Notes: generated by a model from the letters alone, not told the origin. DNA of 64,000 nucleotides from Vespula vulgaris (GCF_905475345.1 NC_066602.1:1240001-1304000); one strand, 5' to 3'; counted from the stretch's first letter, positions 36,931 to 49,559 are shown. Translations and numbers: made by a program.

Positions 36931-38060
36931 TTTTAACGATCTGCGCGTACGCAATACCTTCTCTCATAGCTACTGTCCAGCCTTATCATATTAAACGATT
37001 TATTATTACCTCCATCCGTGCACGTACGCGTTTACGTACGCGAGTCAAGGGGGCGGGAATGAGTGCGCGTGTCAACGTACACTTGCTCCCTTATTTTGAA
37101 AAGAAGAAAGGTATTTCTTCATTAGTCTTCCTTTCATCAAACAAAGCAGACAATTCCATAAAACGACTAGCGGAATAATTCAATTATCCATTTAGCTGAA
37201 CGATTTAATTCCCTGATTAAGTCTTCTGCAGATCGATGTAGTAGGAAGAATGGATTCTTCCATATGAACGAATACATTTTTTTAGAAAATTACCTCCTAT
37301 TGGAGAATGCAAAATAATAACCCCGTTATAATTCTAGTTATCTTAAATTTCCTATATTATGTTCCAAATCAATTGATGTCTAAGAATATAGTCCATAACT
37401 CTGCACAATATGTAACTGTATTGTCAAACAATGAATCTACATAGGTAATTAAATGGTACAGCTAAACTTCAATTATCTGCTTGGTCTGATGAAAGAAAAG
37501 CAAATGAAAGGATTATTTCCTTATATTCAACATAAGCCAGCAGTTAGACGCACCCACGAACACAGAACAGCATACTCCATCCCGGCCACTCGACTGACGC
37601 AGATAGATGCGCACGCAGATGAAGAGAGTTAATAACGAAAGATTTAAAAGGAAGGTACTTAATGATAAGTAACGGAGAACGTATCACGGACATTCATTGT
37701 TACTAAATCCTTTTCAGAACGAATTAAATGGGCAATTCGCGCTACTGACCAAATTACTTCGTCCAATTTCAAAATTTATGGAAAACGCTAATTAAATATT
37801 ACGAATATTTTTTAAATAGATGTGAATATCATGACAAACAAATTGGAATATAAAATTCAACGTTTCTCTCGTTTTAATTATATCGGATGATTACTTAATT
37901 TAAATCAATGGAATAACGATGACGTGAACGTGGACTTCCTATTTCACGTTTAATTTAAAAGTATTCCACTGCTAGTCATTATTTCCAAAAACGGTGAATC
38001 TTTTGGTTATTCCTGTCTGCTAAATTATTCTGTATTATATACATCCCGCAGTTTCATGTC
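36930..38060. repeat. D(+)/D(-) inverted pair
   Basis: D(+) at 36,930-37,440 follows C copy 5. D(-) at 37,450-38,060 follows the facing A copy 3. The GC-richer patches are at 37,010-37,080 and 37,545-37,620. The minus strand of the first half carries the U frame (NNKSFNMIRLDSSYERR). Confidence 0.6.
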
Positions 38061-38079
38061 AAGTCCCCTTTGATTCTTG

Positions 38080-39539
38080 CCTCATGGGAAACTTCGGAGG
38101 ACCTTTCAATAAATCTTTCCGAGTTCAATCGAATATACGCTCCAGCTAAAGCCGCTCACGTTTGGATCCTTTGAAAAATGTAAATCTCTCCCATTTCCTC
38201 TTACCGCTGTTCCAAGCTTCATAAAACAGCGCCATATTGGTCTTTCCAAGCTTCGTCGTCAAGCACAAATGTTTTTTCTTCTTTTTCCTCTTCTTAAGTA
38301 TTCTCAATCAGATAACGCATACATGAACAATAGCTAACGATGTTTCTTCCTTGGTTAGAATTTCCAACTGCTTTTTAAACCACTCTTCTGCATTCACGAT
38401 CCAATGCGCTGTATTATAACAGATGAAATTAACATAGAAAATTGGATAAGATACGTGACGAGTTACTTATATCTGATCTCTTCGTACCTCGTTTATTTAA
38501 ATTCAATATTGAAGTCGATGGTTGTTATAGTATTGTTCTAGCAATAGTAACATGTTGCTTTCATACACCAGATAATTAGCTTCCTCTCTCACCAACTTGG
38601 GTTTCAGATTATTGGCAAGATTTGTAATAAACTCGTAAGCAGCATCAGCTTCCTCCGCCGTTTTTACCATCTGACACATTAAATGACGAATAACAAGTAA
38701 CGCACAATTCTATAAAAAAAAATAGAGGAAATTTTGTTCATTTATTATTATTTACCTCCTCTCCTACATCAAGCATTTTGTTTCCTATATCGAATATTCT
38801 TTATTACAGCAGTTGAAAATTATACGGATTCTTGATTTATATTGAAATAATACCTTTAAAATTGCTTAAGGTAAGAGACCTAATAACCCACTCATCGATA
38901 GAAATACTCTCGTCGCCATGATAAAATCTGTGTAAAAATTCAATAAATTTTCATAAAATGTACCTATGATATAGAATTTATATTCCATATTACACTTTAG
39001 AATAAAATATCTATATCTTATCTCTAAAATATCTTAATATTTGATAAACACAGCACTGATTGATTTACCATTTAAACATAAGACTGAAGAGAAAAACGTT
39101 TTCCTTTCCTAATCTGGTTGACGGTCGGATATTTGTCTTATCCAAATAGGACATATCGTCTGATGTAAGGAAAAACAAGAAGTACCGATGTACGTGTGTT
39201 TCATTTCAGATGTCGAATGTTTAATTATCACGTTGAACGTAGAAATCCATGTATCTTCTTTGAACGTAATTATAATTCAGATATCGGTCAACTAGGCTCC
39301 TCTGCAATAATTCTGGGCTCTTGGAACTGCTTTCATCTTCGTTTAGTCTTGTATATCTCTGAAATAAATTAAAATTCTTAGATTGGTGAAGACTTAGGGT
39401 AGACGTTCAATTGTTCATTGAAATTGTCCAGTCATCAAAGGTAAATCGGGCCACGCCATTTTTTGCGATATAAAGTACATCCTACGAGAAACAAGAAAAT
39501 AATAATTAGGATGTTATTGATCATAAAAATCAGTTTCAT
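38080..39539 (-). pseudogene. Type A copy 3, best-kept A exons
   Basis: E1 (39,539-39,435) starts at the second Met because the first is ACG: MKLIFMINNILIIIFLFLVG, then TLYRKKWRGPIYL. E2 (39,358-39,221) follows tttcag and is open for 45 codons: RYTRLNEDESSSKSPELLQR, DRYLNYNYVQRRYMDF. E3 (38,937-38,756) has both splice signals (FYHGDESISIDEWVIRSL, then a stop). E4 (38,670-38,503) is fully open with a good CAG: MVKTAEEADAAYEFITNLAN, REEANYLVYESNMLLLLEQY, NNHRLQY, TGA. E5 (38,408-38,323) has both signals: HWIVNAEEWFKKQLEILTKE. E6 is damaged. E4's stop suggests a C-terminus there, leaving E5-E6 untranslated or alternative. Confidence 0.55.
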
Positions 39540-40800
39540 TTTCGTAATATAGTATTGAAATTTTATAATAAATTACTAACGAATACAGATAAATTTACTT
39601 TATATCGACAAGGAACAAAAGACAAGAAAGAAGGAAGAAATTCTACCGTTTGAATTGCTTGTCAGTTAGAATTTGCGACGTATGAAGTATATACGTGATA
39701 ATTAAGCACTTACTTACGTATTACTCGTTCAACAATTATCGAAAGGATGACTTCTGCAAGCGAGTTCCCTTCGCAAATCGCCATGTTAGATGACTGAGGT
39801 AATTTCTGAAGCCATGCGCGCTGGAAAGGGTTATTACATTCTATGCAGATAATCAATACCACGTATTACCTGATAGAAAGAGCCGAAAAGACGCGGTACG
39901 GGAGGAAATAAATTTTACAATGTACTCCCATTAATTGGAAAATAATTTTTTTTTTACCTTCCATTCCTTTCTCTATTTTAACGCTTTTTTCTTTAAAATT
40001 TACATATAGAAATTATATAAATAATTTTGCTAATCGGCTATTAATTTTTTCCCGCTTCTATCGTTAAAAATATTCATCTATAAGTATTAATTTGCAGCAA
40101 GAAATATTCCTTAAAATTTGTTTCGTAATATTACGTTCTATTCTCTTTGTATTAATTAAGTTAACAAGCTTCTTTCTTTTTTTATTACATAGTGATAATG
40201 AATATGTATTACATTAAATCATTCGTATTATTTATTTTCCTTTTCGCGTAATCCATTTGAATGCGTTTTACGCCGGACAATTACAAATTCCATTCCAGCC
40301 GTCGAAAGAACCGGAAATTATAGTAGTGGGGGAAACGGATTTGTCGACCAATCTCTTTTAATTCGCCTTACTACTGCCCTCTCCAATTAATTACCATAAG
40401 AAATAATCCACCATATAGCATAATTACATATTGCAATGATTGCTTTTGTTTTGATTAATTCATCGCACTCTACCAAGGGATAATATTAAATGAAAAGGAA
40501 TAAATTTTTCGTTGTCATTTTTTCATAATAAAAATATCTTGTGAACATTATTGCCGACATTTTTAATTACCACCTGACTAACTTTGGCCAAAAATGTTAT
40601 TTATGCAAACAATTCTTTCTTCCAATTTCTTTTTTCATAATAAAAATTGTATAATCGGCGAAATGATCGTTATGAGAATTATCTAATCGTCTTTTGAAAC
40701 TTTCAGTTTGTCCTTAAAATTCATCCAAAGTGACGTGCTGTTTTATGTTATAGGTCGAATTTGAAAAAATGAGAAAAAGAAACGTTTCGTTCGATTTATA
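39540..40800 (-). other. 5' region, P block and O-N segments (-)
   Basis: The conserved aatacg(t/c)aagtaagt block lies on the minus strand near 39,725-39,705. P is at about 40,215-40,390. O near 40,475-40,395 follows gtag and reads DELIKTKAIIAICNYAIWWI. N near 40,660-40,590 is degraded. The region separates divergent A copy 3 and B copy 3. Confidence 0.4.
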
Positions 40801-40829
40801 TTGTATTAGTTAAGTTTATCCACGTTTTT

Positions 40830-41600
40830 CAAAATTTTTTTAATGTTTCTAGGGAATAACAAAAATCATCATGCTGAAAACAATAGCAAGGCACTTCCTT
40901 TTGAAATAAAGACGGTGACTCTAACTTATCCGTAATACCTTGTATAACGTGTTCGTCAGATGTTCGATATTAAACAGAAAGAAAAATAGGAAGACAAAAC
41001 TTATAATGGTCACGACGAAGAACTTTCTCGAAATCGAAATAGTTCTGTTTCACTATGCTACTCTCGAATGGTGGTACGAGGCTAGGGAATATACTCCTTT
41101 GAAAGGATCAGAAGGTAAGCGGCTTCGGTCAGAGGGTATAATCGATTGAGTCCGGAAAGGTCCTTCGAAGGGACATCCAATGGTTCGTGCGGATCGTGGG
41201 TCAAAGTGAAATTTTTACTTTAATGAGGGTATATTCCTTTGTAAGAAAGAAGATTTCTCCGCGGAATGTTTTTTGATTACATCTTGTTCCACCCTCAAAA
41301 GAATTCAAAGCAGTCGAAAAGGGAAAATGGAGATCAATCCTAACGTTAACAGTGTTCTTGGATATCGAACTAATGTTAATTTGGATAGCATTTAGTTAGA
41401 AAGTTATATATACCGTAATAATATTTATTTCAATGCCATGAGTGAGATTAGGAACGGCAAAGAAAATATTAAGGCGATTAACATTATTCCAAAAAAGATT
41501 TGCGAATCCATGTCGAAGATGAAGAAGAAGAAAAAGGTGATACAGGGGATGAAGAAGTGGAAGGTGATTGTAAATATTATGTTCACGTTTAAAAATACCG
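40830..41600 (+). pseudogene. Type B copy 3, S-E6-F
   Basis: E6 is open from 40,940: NFLEIEIVLFHYATLEWWYE, ending near a GAAG|GTAAGC donor-like site at 41,112. F from about 41,200 shows VLGYRTNVNLDSI followed by TAG at the Trp position of the 52 kb copy. It then gives a Glu/Lys-rich end near 41,520-41,560 in broken frames. S is mostly lost, although the cttctagggaata anchor remains at 40,846. Confidence 0.45.
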
Positions 41601-41619
41601 AAATGAATTTAAGATAGGT

Positions 41620-42720
41620 TTAACTTTTGGAATGATTAAACCTGTAGATGTACAAAAGATTTATCGATTTGTTCCAAGTTTACGTCACCTTGTCATGGTT
41701 ACTCCATCAAATTAAATTAAGTAATCATTCGATTAAATTGAAAGTAGATGAAATGTTGAATTAATTTTCTTAATTGTTTGTCCTAACATTCGTATCGTGT
41801 ACTGAGAAAATATTCATAATATTTCATTTACATTCGATTAAATTGAAAGTAGAAGAAATGTTGAATGAATTTTCTTAATTGTTTGTCATAACATTCGCAT
41901 CGTGTACTTAAAAAATATTCAGAATATTAATTTACGTTTTAGAGTAATATTGTAATATCAACAAATTTATTTACTGCGTAGCCAGAATTCTCTTGTTAAT
42001 ACGTTTTAATAGGCAATTGATGAAAATGCATTTGCGTATTACAATTTCCCATATGTATCGTCGCGTACCTTCGAATTAAACGATTCGTTATTATTTCTCT
42101 CCATCCGTGAGTGCTCTTATGCGCGCTTGAATATGCCAGTTCAAGTGGAAGAAATGAGTGCTCGCTCCTTTGAGCGTATATTTCCAGTCTGATTTTGTAG
42201 ATAGGAAAAATATTTTTTCATTTGTTTTCCCCTTATCAAACCATACAGACAATTGGACGATACGACTGGCTGTATAACTCAATTAGATTTTAAATCCATT
42301 ATCTAATTACCTGCACATTTAATTAAGTCTTCTGCAGATCGATGTACCACGCCTGTTTCAGTTCTTTCATTCGAACGACTGCATTTTCCTAAAAATTTAC
42401 CTCTTATTGGAAAACTTAAATGAATGATCCAATCGTACTTCTTCTTATCAAATACTTGATATATTATGTTCTAAACTAGTTAGTTCCTATGGAAATATTA
42501 TATTTCTGCAGTCGTTTATTTCTTTTTACGTGTAACTGAGTATAGCAGTGATTTATCATATCTTTCGTAACATAATATATGAATTTTCCGAATTTATCAT
42601 CGGAATGATTTAACTTCTCAATGAGCGGACAGATAACACTGACGTAATACTTGGTTAGTCATTACTTATCGACATAGTAGAAATCTATTATAATTTGTTC
42701 AAGCTATCGTTATTCGATCA
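41620..42720 (+). repeat. D module (+), with internal duplication
   Basis: This is the 3' flank of B copy 3. About 110 bp are tandemly repeated: 41,720-41,825 matches 41,830-41,930 (cgattaaattgaaagtaga...cttaattgtttgtc). The GC-richer patch is at 42,105-42,180. The minus strand near 42,105-42,030 carries the U frame (NNNESFNSKVRDDTYG). Confidence 0.65.
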
Positions 42721-43020
42721 ACCATCCGACTTAAAGCATATCATAAAAGTGTTGTAAGAAGATAGCTTTTCCATAAGATTATCTTCCATTTTGAATATAA
42801 TCTTCCGAGTTTTATTTTCTATGGAATGCCAACGTCCTGTTCTCGAAAAAAGAATAAATGTGGATTAGTAAATAGCAAAATAATTCGATTCTTACAAAGT
42901 AAAATGATCGAAATTTATTAGTATAAAGAGTGATCGATAGGGGAAATCAAATGGAATAAAAGATATAAAAAAAAATGTTGTGCATGGAAAAAAAAAGAAC
43001 ACAGTATACGGAATATTGAA
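42720..43020 (+). repeat. M module (+), 5' part
   Basis: Only the first half of M is present (cataaaagtgttgtaagaagatagcttttcc onward). The second half with the TATA-like motif is missing; the sequence switches to D(-) at about 43,020. Confidence 0.5.
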
Positions 43021-43900
43021 TAAATAGAAGTATGATTTGATAATTTTTATAATTCTCCAACAGGGAGTAAATTTTTATGAAAATGTAGACGTTCCTATAT
43101 AAGAACTGAATCAGTTACGTGGTACATCGCTCTGGAAAATACCTAACAGGTTAATTAAGTCATGCATCTAAGTAGATAACTAAATTACACAGGTTATCGT
43201 ATTATCGAAATGTATGCTTGGTTTGATTAGAGGAAAACAAATGAAAAAATACCTGGCATATTTTCAAGATACGCGAGAAGTTATACGCACACGCGCCCAT
43301 AGAATCGCACAATCATCCCGTCCATTTGAATAAGCTCACGCATGCGCAAAAGTACGCACCCAGATGGAGAGAGATAATAATAACACGAATATAATAATAA
43401 TAACACGTTCAATATGAAGGTACTTGACGATATATATAGGGGAAAATATTACGCACCTGCAGATCATTATACCTCGAATGAATCATTAAAACGAGAATGC
43501 GAGATAAGCAGCAAATTAGTTGGTCGAAATCCCTATATTATTGAACACGTACATTAAATATTATAAACATTATTTAAGTGAATATCGTGAATATCATGAT
43601 AACCAATTTGGAAGATTGAACTAAAGAATTCTCCTCTTTTCAATTATATTAAGTAATTATTTGAACTGACTATGACAATCACTTTAATAATTAGTTTAAC
43701 AAATGGTTTAAATAATTATTTAAGCCGGTATAACGTTGATATGATGACGCAAACGTACACTGAATATTCGACGTATAATTTAAAAGAGTTCCCTTGCTAA
43801 CATTAATATCCCGAAAAACGGTGAATTTTTTAATCGTACATGCAGAATTAATCATTTTCAAAGATAAACCTTGCTGAATACCATTTCAATTCCATTTTAA
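43020..43900 (-). repeat. D module (-)
   Basis: This is the reverse 3' flank of B copy 4, with the GC-richer patch at 43,275-43,365. The U frame on the + strand is one of the best kept: DNNNTFNMKVLDDIYRGKYY (about 43,399-43,458), inside an (AAT)n-rich spot. Confidence 0.6.
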
Positions 43901-43984
43901 TCCAGATTCCGTTTGCAACAGCGAACTGTTCTTTGACAAATATCACTCAACACATTCGATTACATCCTCTAAATAAAGCCTTTT

Positions 43985-44400
43985 TTTAAATTCTTAAAGT
44001 TTGGATCCTTTCAATTAGATATATTCCTTTTCCTCCTATAACCCTTCGAATGTAGCTTTATAAAACAATGCCATATTAACCTCGTCAAGGATTTTTGTCA
44101 CTGCCTTTATAAATGTTTTGTTTTCTTGCTGGTTAATTTCGATCATGTAATGAAGATGGTGTGGAAATCAATACTACGGTTCACGTAAAGACTAGGACGA
44201 TGTTTGAACAGGAAGCGTGCTGGGTTTGAAAAAAGCCTTCTTTCCAAACCCAGCACGTCGATTGATAATATGACAAGGAAGCTCTAAAACGTTTTGGAAA
44301 CTATTGATGACTTTAGATAATAGAATACTGCCGATCGATACTATGTATTTCATTATCCAAACATAAGATATATGGATATACATTTTCTTTTCTTCCTTTT
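43985..44400 (-). pseudogene. Type B copy 4, S and E6
   Basis: S is open at 44,383-44,192 in a longer frame: YIVSIGSILLSKVINSFQNV, then PCHIINRRAGFGKKAFFKPS. E6 near 44,070-43,990 is decayed and F is absent. Bases 44,210-44,262 hold a small fold-back (gtgctgggtttg / caaacccagcac). Confidence 0.4.
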
Positions 44401-44465
44401 TTTATATTCGAGTTAAAATATAAGGCGTCATATCACTGGCTAAGAACTGTAACAAAAAAGTAAAA

Positions 44466-44893
44466 ATGTTAATGCACAACGCTTCCGATGATAACATCCG
44501 ACAACTTCAAAATTTAAATGATTGGCACTCCATGACAGGTGAAGAATTTGAAACGATCATAATGAAATATATAATGGATCATAACGAAAAAGCAAATACT
44601 TCTCATGCTGAGAAATTCACCAATGATATTATTTTTAATATGACCAAAAGAAATAGGGAAAACAATATTTTTTGCATGAGAAACATTTTTGGTCGATTTT
44701 GACAGATAGCAATCAAAAAATGTATAATTACGTTCACAAGATATTTTTATTATGAGATAATATCAACAAGAAAACTAATTTTTTTTTTTTAATCAGTATT
44801 AATCTTTTGTAGGGAGCGATCGATAAAGTTGAAGCAAAAGACCATGTTGAAATACGCAGATATACAAAGTCGATTATACCATATGATAATTAA
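44466..44893 (+). CDS. N-O segments, longest open copy
   Basis: N is open from an ATG at 44,466 to TGA at 44,702 (78 codons): NIRQLQNLNDWHSMTGEEFE, then IMDHNEKANTSHAEKFTND and MTKRNRENNIFCMRNIFG. It is hydrophilic, with no signal peptide or membrane segment. O (44,813-44,893) follows ttgtag and reads GAIDKVEAKDHVEIRRYTKS, then a TAA. N aligns in frame with the worn copies at 4.37, 16.7 and 62.5 kb, so this is probably the least damaged version of a real exon. No family is recognised. Whether N and O are joined, or belong to A copy 4 downstream, is open. Confidence 0.35.
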
Positions 44894-45757
44894 GAAGGGA
44901 AAAATATTCGTCGAGAAATCAATTTCCCCTTAATCCATGTCCCATTAGGCTCTTTCGGCTCGTTAGATCGCGTAATAGGAAATTTTAATCGACTTACGTA
45001 AGTCGTGTTTAAATGAAATACGTAGGAAAAAGGTAATATCACGAAAAAAAAAATTGTCTTCCCTGAATACAATCTTCATTACAACGTCATAAAAAAAGAG
45101 AAATGTGTAAAAAAAGACAGTGTTAACTTAAGTAATAGAAGAAGAATAGAAAATAATATTACGAAAAAAATTGTCAAACAATATTTTTTACTCAAAATTA
45201 ATTTTTATTGATATATACTTTTAACCTCAAGAACAGGAAGAAATTTTCAAAATTCTTTAGTTCACTTCTAATTTCAGACTGTAAAAAGTAGGAACGAAAG
45301 AAGAACATAGAAAAAAAGAATAATTATTCATCGAATCAATAAATATCAATAGAGAAATTCATTTCCTCAGAGCTTATGACCTTTTCGGTTCTTTCAATCG
45401 TATGATAGGAAATATTGATTAACCTACATAAAACCCTGTGCAGAGGGTTCCCTCATGGTCGTTAGGTAAACTACCCAAAGCGATTTGTGGGGTATGAATT
45501 GCCTGTAAGAATATGGCGATAAAGCTGTGCGTCATTCCTTCGGAATTTGTCGAACTAGAAATACGTGAGCGAGTGTCGTACAAGAAATATTTGTTACGTG
45601 TGTACTTCATACGTTCCAAAGGGTAGTTTTACAAGGAGTTCAAGCGGTGGAAACAATTTCTTCGTTTTCACTAGTCTTGTGTTTCTGTTATCAATGTAAG
45701 GTGAATTTATCTGTAGGCATTAGTATGTAATTTATTATAAAATTTCAATTATATATT
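44894..45757 (+). promoter_or_regulatory. Upstream region of A copy 4
   Basis: It has two P-type blocks (44,915-45,020 and 45,365-45,430), then a stretch homologous to the TATA-bearing promoter at 49.6 kb. Here the motif reads ggggtatgaattgcc (45,487-45,501), so the TATA box is damaged. The acgtgagcgagtgtcgtacaag block (45,562 onward) corresponds to acgcgagcgattgtggtacaac in that copy. Confidence 0.4.
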
Positions 45758-47240
45758 ATGGAAATAAAACTGATTCTCGTGATCAATACCATCTTAATTA
45801 TTGTTTGTTGCTTTTCGGAAAAGATACTTTACATCACTTAAAATGGCGTAATCCGATTTGCCTTCGATAACTATACATGCATACTATTAGATGAACAATT
45901 GAATGTCTATCGTAAGTCTGAACTAATCTACGAATTTTAAATTGTTTCAGAGATATACTAAAGGAAACGAAGGCGGAAGCAGGAAAAGTTCCAATAGCTT
46001 GCAAGTATTACAAAGGCCCGAGTTGAGGGATATTTGAATTATAATTCCAAACAAGATATACGAAATTTCACTACCTCGTGTTAATGAAGTATTCTATATC
46101 CGAAGTGAAACATATTTACTTTGGCCTGTTCTTCCTTATATCCGGCGATAACTCCTACATGGATAGTACAAATGCAATCAATCAGATTATGATATGAAAA
46201 CGTTTTTCTGTTTCTTCTTATATTTCAGTGGAAAATCAGTCAATGGTTTGTTTATCGAATTTTAGAGATAAGGTACAAGTTTGTTGTTCTTAAATGTACT
46301 GTCGAATATAAAATCTGTATCATAGGGATGTTTTATAATAATTTATTGAATTTTTACGCAGATTTTATGATAGCGACGAGAATATTTCTATTAATGAGTT
46401 GGACATTAAGTCTCTTAACTCTAGCTGGCATATATGTATTATATTAATGTGTATAATTCAAGAACCCATATATTTTTCACCTTTGTAAAGAAGAATATTT
46501 GATATGGGAAGCAAGATGTTCGATGAAAGAGAGGAGGTGAATAATAATATATGAATAAAAATTTCAATATTTTTTCATAGAATTTTGCGTTACATGTCAT
46601 TCGTCATTTAATGTGTCAGATCGTAAAAGGGGCGGAGGTAGCTGACGCTGCTCACGAATTTATTAAAAAACTTGTAAACGATATGGAACTCAAGTTGATG
46701 AGAGAGGCACCATATTATCCGACGTATAGAAGTAAACATGTTGCTACTGGTAGAGCATTACTCTAGCAACCATCGACATCAATATTGAATTTTAATAAAC
46801 GAGGTACGAAGAGATCAGATATAATTAACTTGTCATGTATCTTATCCAATTTTCTATATTAATTTCATCTTTTATAATAGAGTGCATTGGATCGTGTAAT
46901 TAGAAGAGCGGTTCAAGATGCAGATAGAATTTTAACCAAGGAAGGAACATCGTTAGCGATAGTTCATGTATGCATTATGTGATTGGGAATACCTAGGAAG
47001 AGGAAAAAGAAGAAAAAACATTTGTGCTTTACGACGAAGTTTGGAAAGACCATTAGGGCGTTAGTTTAAAAAGCGTCGGAAGGTAGTACGAGGAAATGGG
47101 AGGGATTTACTTCTTCCAAAGGATCCAAACGTAAGCGGCTTTAGTTGGAGGGTATACGCGATTGTACGTAGAATGATTTTTTAAGGGATCGTACGATGTT
47201 CCATGCGGGTCATGGATCGAAGGGGAATGGAAATGAAACT
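45758..47240 (+). pseudogene. Type A copy 4, E1-E6
   Basis: E1 (45,758-45,841) is frameshifted inside the signal core (MEIKLILVINTILIIVCCFS). E2 (45,951-46,037) follows tttcag: RYTKGNEGGSRKSSNSLQVL, then a stop. E3 (46,362-46,536) has cgcag and GAG|GTGAAT and is open longest of all copies: FYDSDENISINELDIKSLNS, then SWHICIILMCIIQEPIYF. E4 (46,620-46,766) follows gtcag: IVKGAEVADAAHEFIKKLVN, then a frameshift after REAPYYP. E5 (46,883-46,967) has a 1-bp deletion that gives a new open frame (ALDRVIRRAVQDADRILTKE) up to CAT|GTATGC. E6 (about 47,020-47,230) carries stops. Confidence 0.5.
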
Positions 47241-47590
47241 GAGGGAGGTTTATCATACAAAATAATTTAACATACAGGGACGATTAAAAGATTCAAAATT
47301 TTTGGAAATAATAACGATAGCAGGAGTATACTTTTAAATTATACGTGAAATAAAAAGTCCACGTTCGCATCATCGTTATTCCATCGATATAAATTAAGTA
47401 ACAGTTCGCTATAATTAAAAAAGGAGAAATGTTGAATCCCATGTTTCAAATTGTTTGTCATCATATTCACGACATGTAGTTAAAAAATATTCGTAATATT
47501 TTATTAGCGTTTTTCATAAATATTATATATATACACACGGTGAGATGAACGTACCCTGAATATTTAACGCAAAATTTAAGTCTCCCGAGC
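47240..47590 (+). repeat. D module (+), truncated
   Basis: Only the first 290 bp of D remain. At about 47,525 the sequence switches to a piece resembling the A upstream junction at 15,805 and then to R. Confidence 0.5.
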
Positions 47591-48400
47591 TAACAGCACA
47601 ATTTCAATAGGAAACTTCAGTGAAACACGGATTTCCCAAACAGTAGCAGTGCAAACACTCGATCCGCCCAAATCACTCTCTAACTGTGTGGTTCTCTCGA
47701 AGAGGAAATACGTGAAACAGAGGATGGTGAGATGAGGAAATAAAGAAATATGACAAGAGATTTTCTCCGAATACATTTTTTCTATTATCGTGCAATAATG
47801 GAAATGAATTCTAGGATAACTTAAACAATATATATTTGTTTACGAGATAAGAAGGTGATATTTGAAGAAAATGTATTTAAGGAATATTGAAGTAGATGTA
47901 ACTTCCGACGAAAAAATGTTTTAACAACCAAATATTTTATAATAAGAATTATATAGTATGAAAATTGTAATACCCGTAATATGAAATAATATTAGAACAC
48001 TATTTTTAAGTATGACTTAAACTTACGAAAGAAGAAACATTACATATTTCGTATATGATATTACCATTACTTTCTAGAAATTAACGTTGATAATTACAAT
48101 AATTATTATTTTTGATGTTATTATTAAAATAATTTGAAATTATTAATACAAAAATCATTAATAATAATTACTTATATTATATATAATTACAGTTTTACTT
48201 GCATATTGCAATTAAAAAAGAGAAAAGTAACTGTCAATTTCGTTAGAAGATTCCAAGTTTTATGAAATAATTTTTCAAGTGCATGAAGGAAATAAAAATA
48301 TAACTACATAGTTACAGGCGAGGGGAAATTATTCATCCCCAAACTAGAAAATTAATATCTAGGAATCTTGGTCTTCTAACGAGACGACGTGGGATTAACT
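47590..48400 (+). repeat. R module (+)
   Basis: It is homologous to 56,940-57,740 in the same order, about 9.3 kb away, and to the R modules at 17.9 and 35.6 kb. A minus-strand frame at 47,776-47,576 starts MYSEKISCHISLFPHLTI. It resembles a + frame at 19.55 kb, another antisense frame kept between copies. The centre is very AT-rich. Confidence 0.55.
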
Positions 48401-49337
48401 AATCCAGGGGAAGTCATTCCTTCCGTGATTTTCGACCCAGTAATACGCAAGTGTGTGTCATACGCGAAATAATCCCTAGCTACCATACTTCCGAAAGAAC
48501 AGCTTTACAAATAACAAAGACGGTTTAAACACCATTATCTCTAGTCATTCCATTATTCCATCAATCTTCTTCAAAATTTAGCAGTAGCTATTTGCATAAG
48601 ATTTATTAGAAAATAACATTTCCATATTATAGAAATTACCGGATAATTACTCCAATTTGGGTTTAATACCATTTCGAATATTTGTGATAAATTCACTTGT
48701 AAATAAAAATACTTTCTTCGACTGTATAAAATCTTCGAAGATATTCAATAAATTATTATAAGGTATATAGATACGATATAGATTGTATAGTCCATATTAC
48801 ATTTTAGAATGAAAAATTTATCTTATGTCTAAAATATCTTACCATTCAATAAACACAGCATTGATTGATTTTCCATTTAAGCATAAATGTAAAAAGGAAA
48901 ATGTTTCCATATATTAATCTCGTTGATGGTCTGGCTTGATTTGTACTATCCATATAGGACGTATAGTCGGATGTACGGAAGAACAGAAAGTGTCAATGAA
49001 AATGTGTTTCACTTTGGATGTGCAATGTTATATTATCTGGTGGAGCGTTGTTCTTCTTTGGAATTACAATTCAAATATAAGTCAATTCGGCTCCTTTGCA
49101 ATACATCCAGGCTATTGGAACTGCTTTCGTCTTCCGTTGGTTTAGTATATCCCTGAAACATTATAAGATTCGTAGATTAGTTAAGAGTTACGGAAGTCGT
49201 TCAATTGTACATCTAATTGTACTGTCCTCAAAAATAAATTTTGTTTCATCCTTTTAAGCGATATAAAGTACCTTTTCCGAAATGCAACAAACAATTATTT
49301 AGATAGCATTGATCACGAAAATCAGTATCATTTCCAT
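48400..49337 (-). pseudogene. Type A copy 5, E1-E3, facing a + strand E1 remnant
   Basis: E1 (49,337) is cut to MEMILIFVINAI by a TAA. E2 (49,152-49,033) follows tttcag and is open: GYTKPTEDESSSNSLDVLQR, then DLYLNCNSKEEQRSTR. E3 from 48,732 reads FYTVEESIFIYK, then a stop. E4-E6 are gone. At 48,400-48,660 a + strand upstream block (gtaatacgcaagtgtgtg) and a degraded E1 face this copy head-on, so two copies collapsed into one another. It is directly repeated at 57.7-58.6 kb. The coding part is dead, although its promoter is well preserved. Confidence 0.5.
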
Positions 49338-49559
49338 AATGTATACTTGAAATTTTATAATAAATCACAAACTCATGACTACTAACAAATTTACTTTACA
49401 TTGATAGTATAAGCAAATGACCAGTAAGAATGAAGAAATTGTTTCCACCGCCTGAATTACTTGTATAACGGATCTCTTAAACGTATGAAGTATGCACGAA
49501 CAAATATTTGTTGTACCACAATCGCTCGCGTATTACTAGTTCGACAATCACCCAAGGAA

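Noticed and set aside
41720..41930. Two similar 110-bp pieces as a regulatory element
   Set aside because: They are a simple tandem duplication inside D with no sign of a shared motif beyond D itself.
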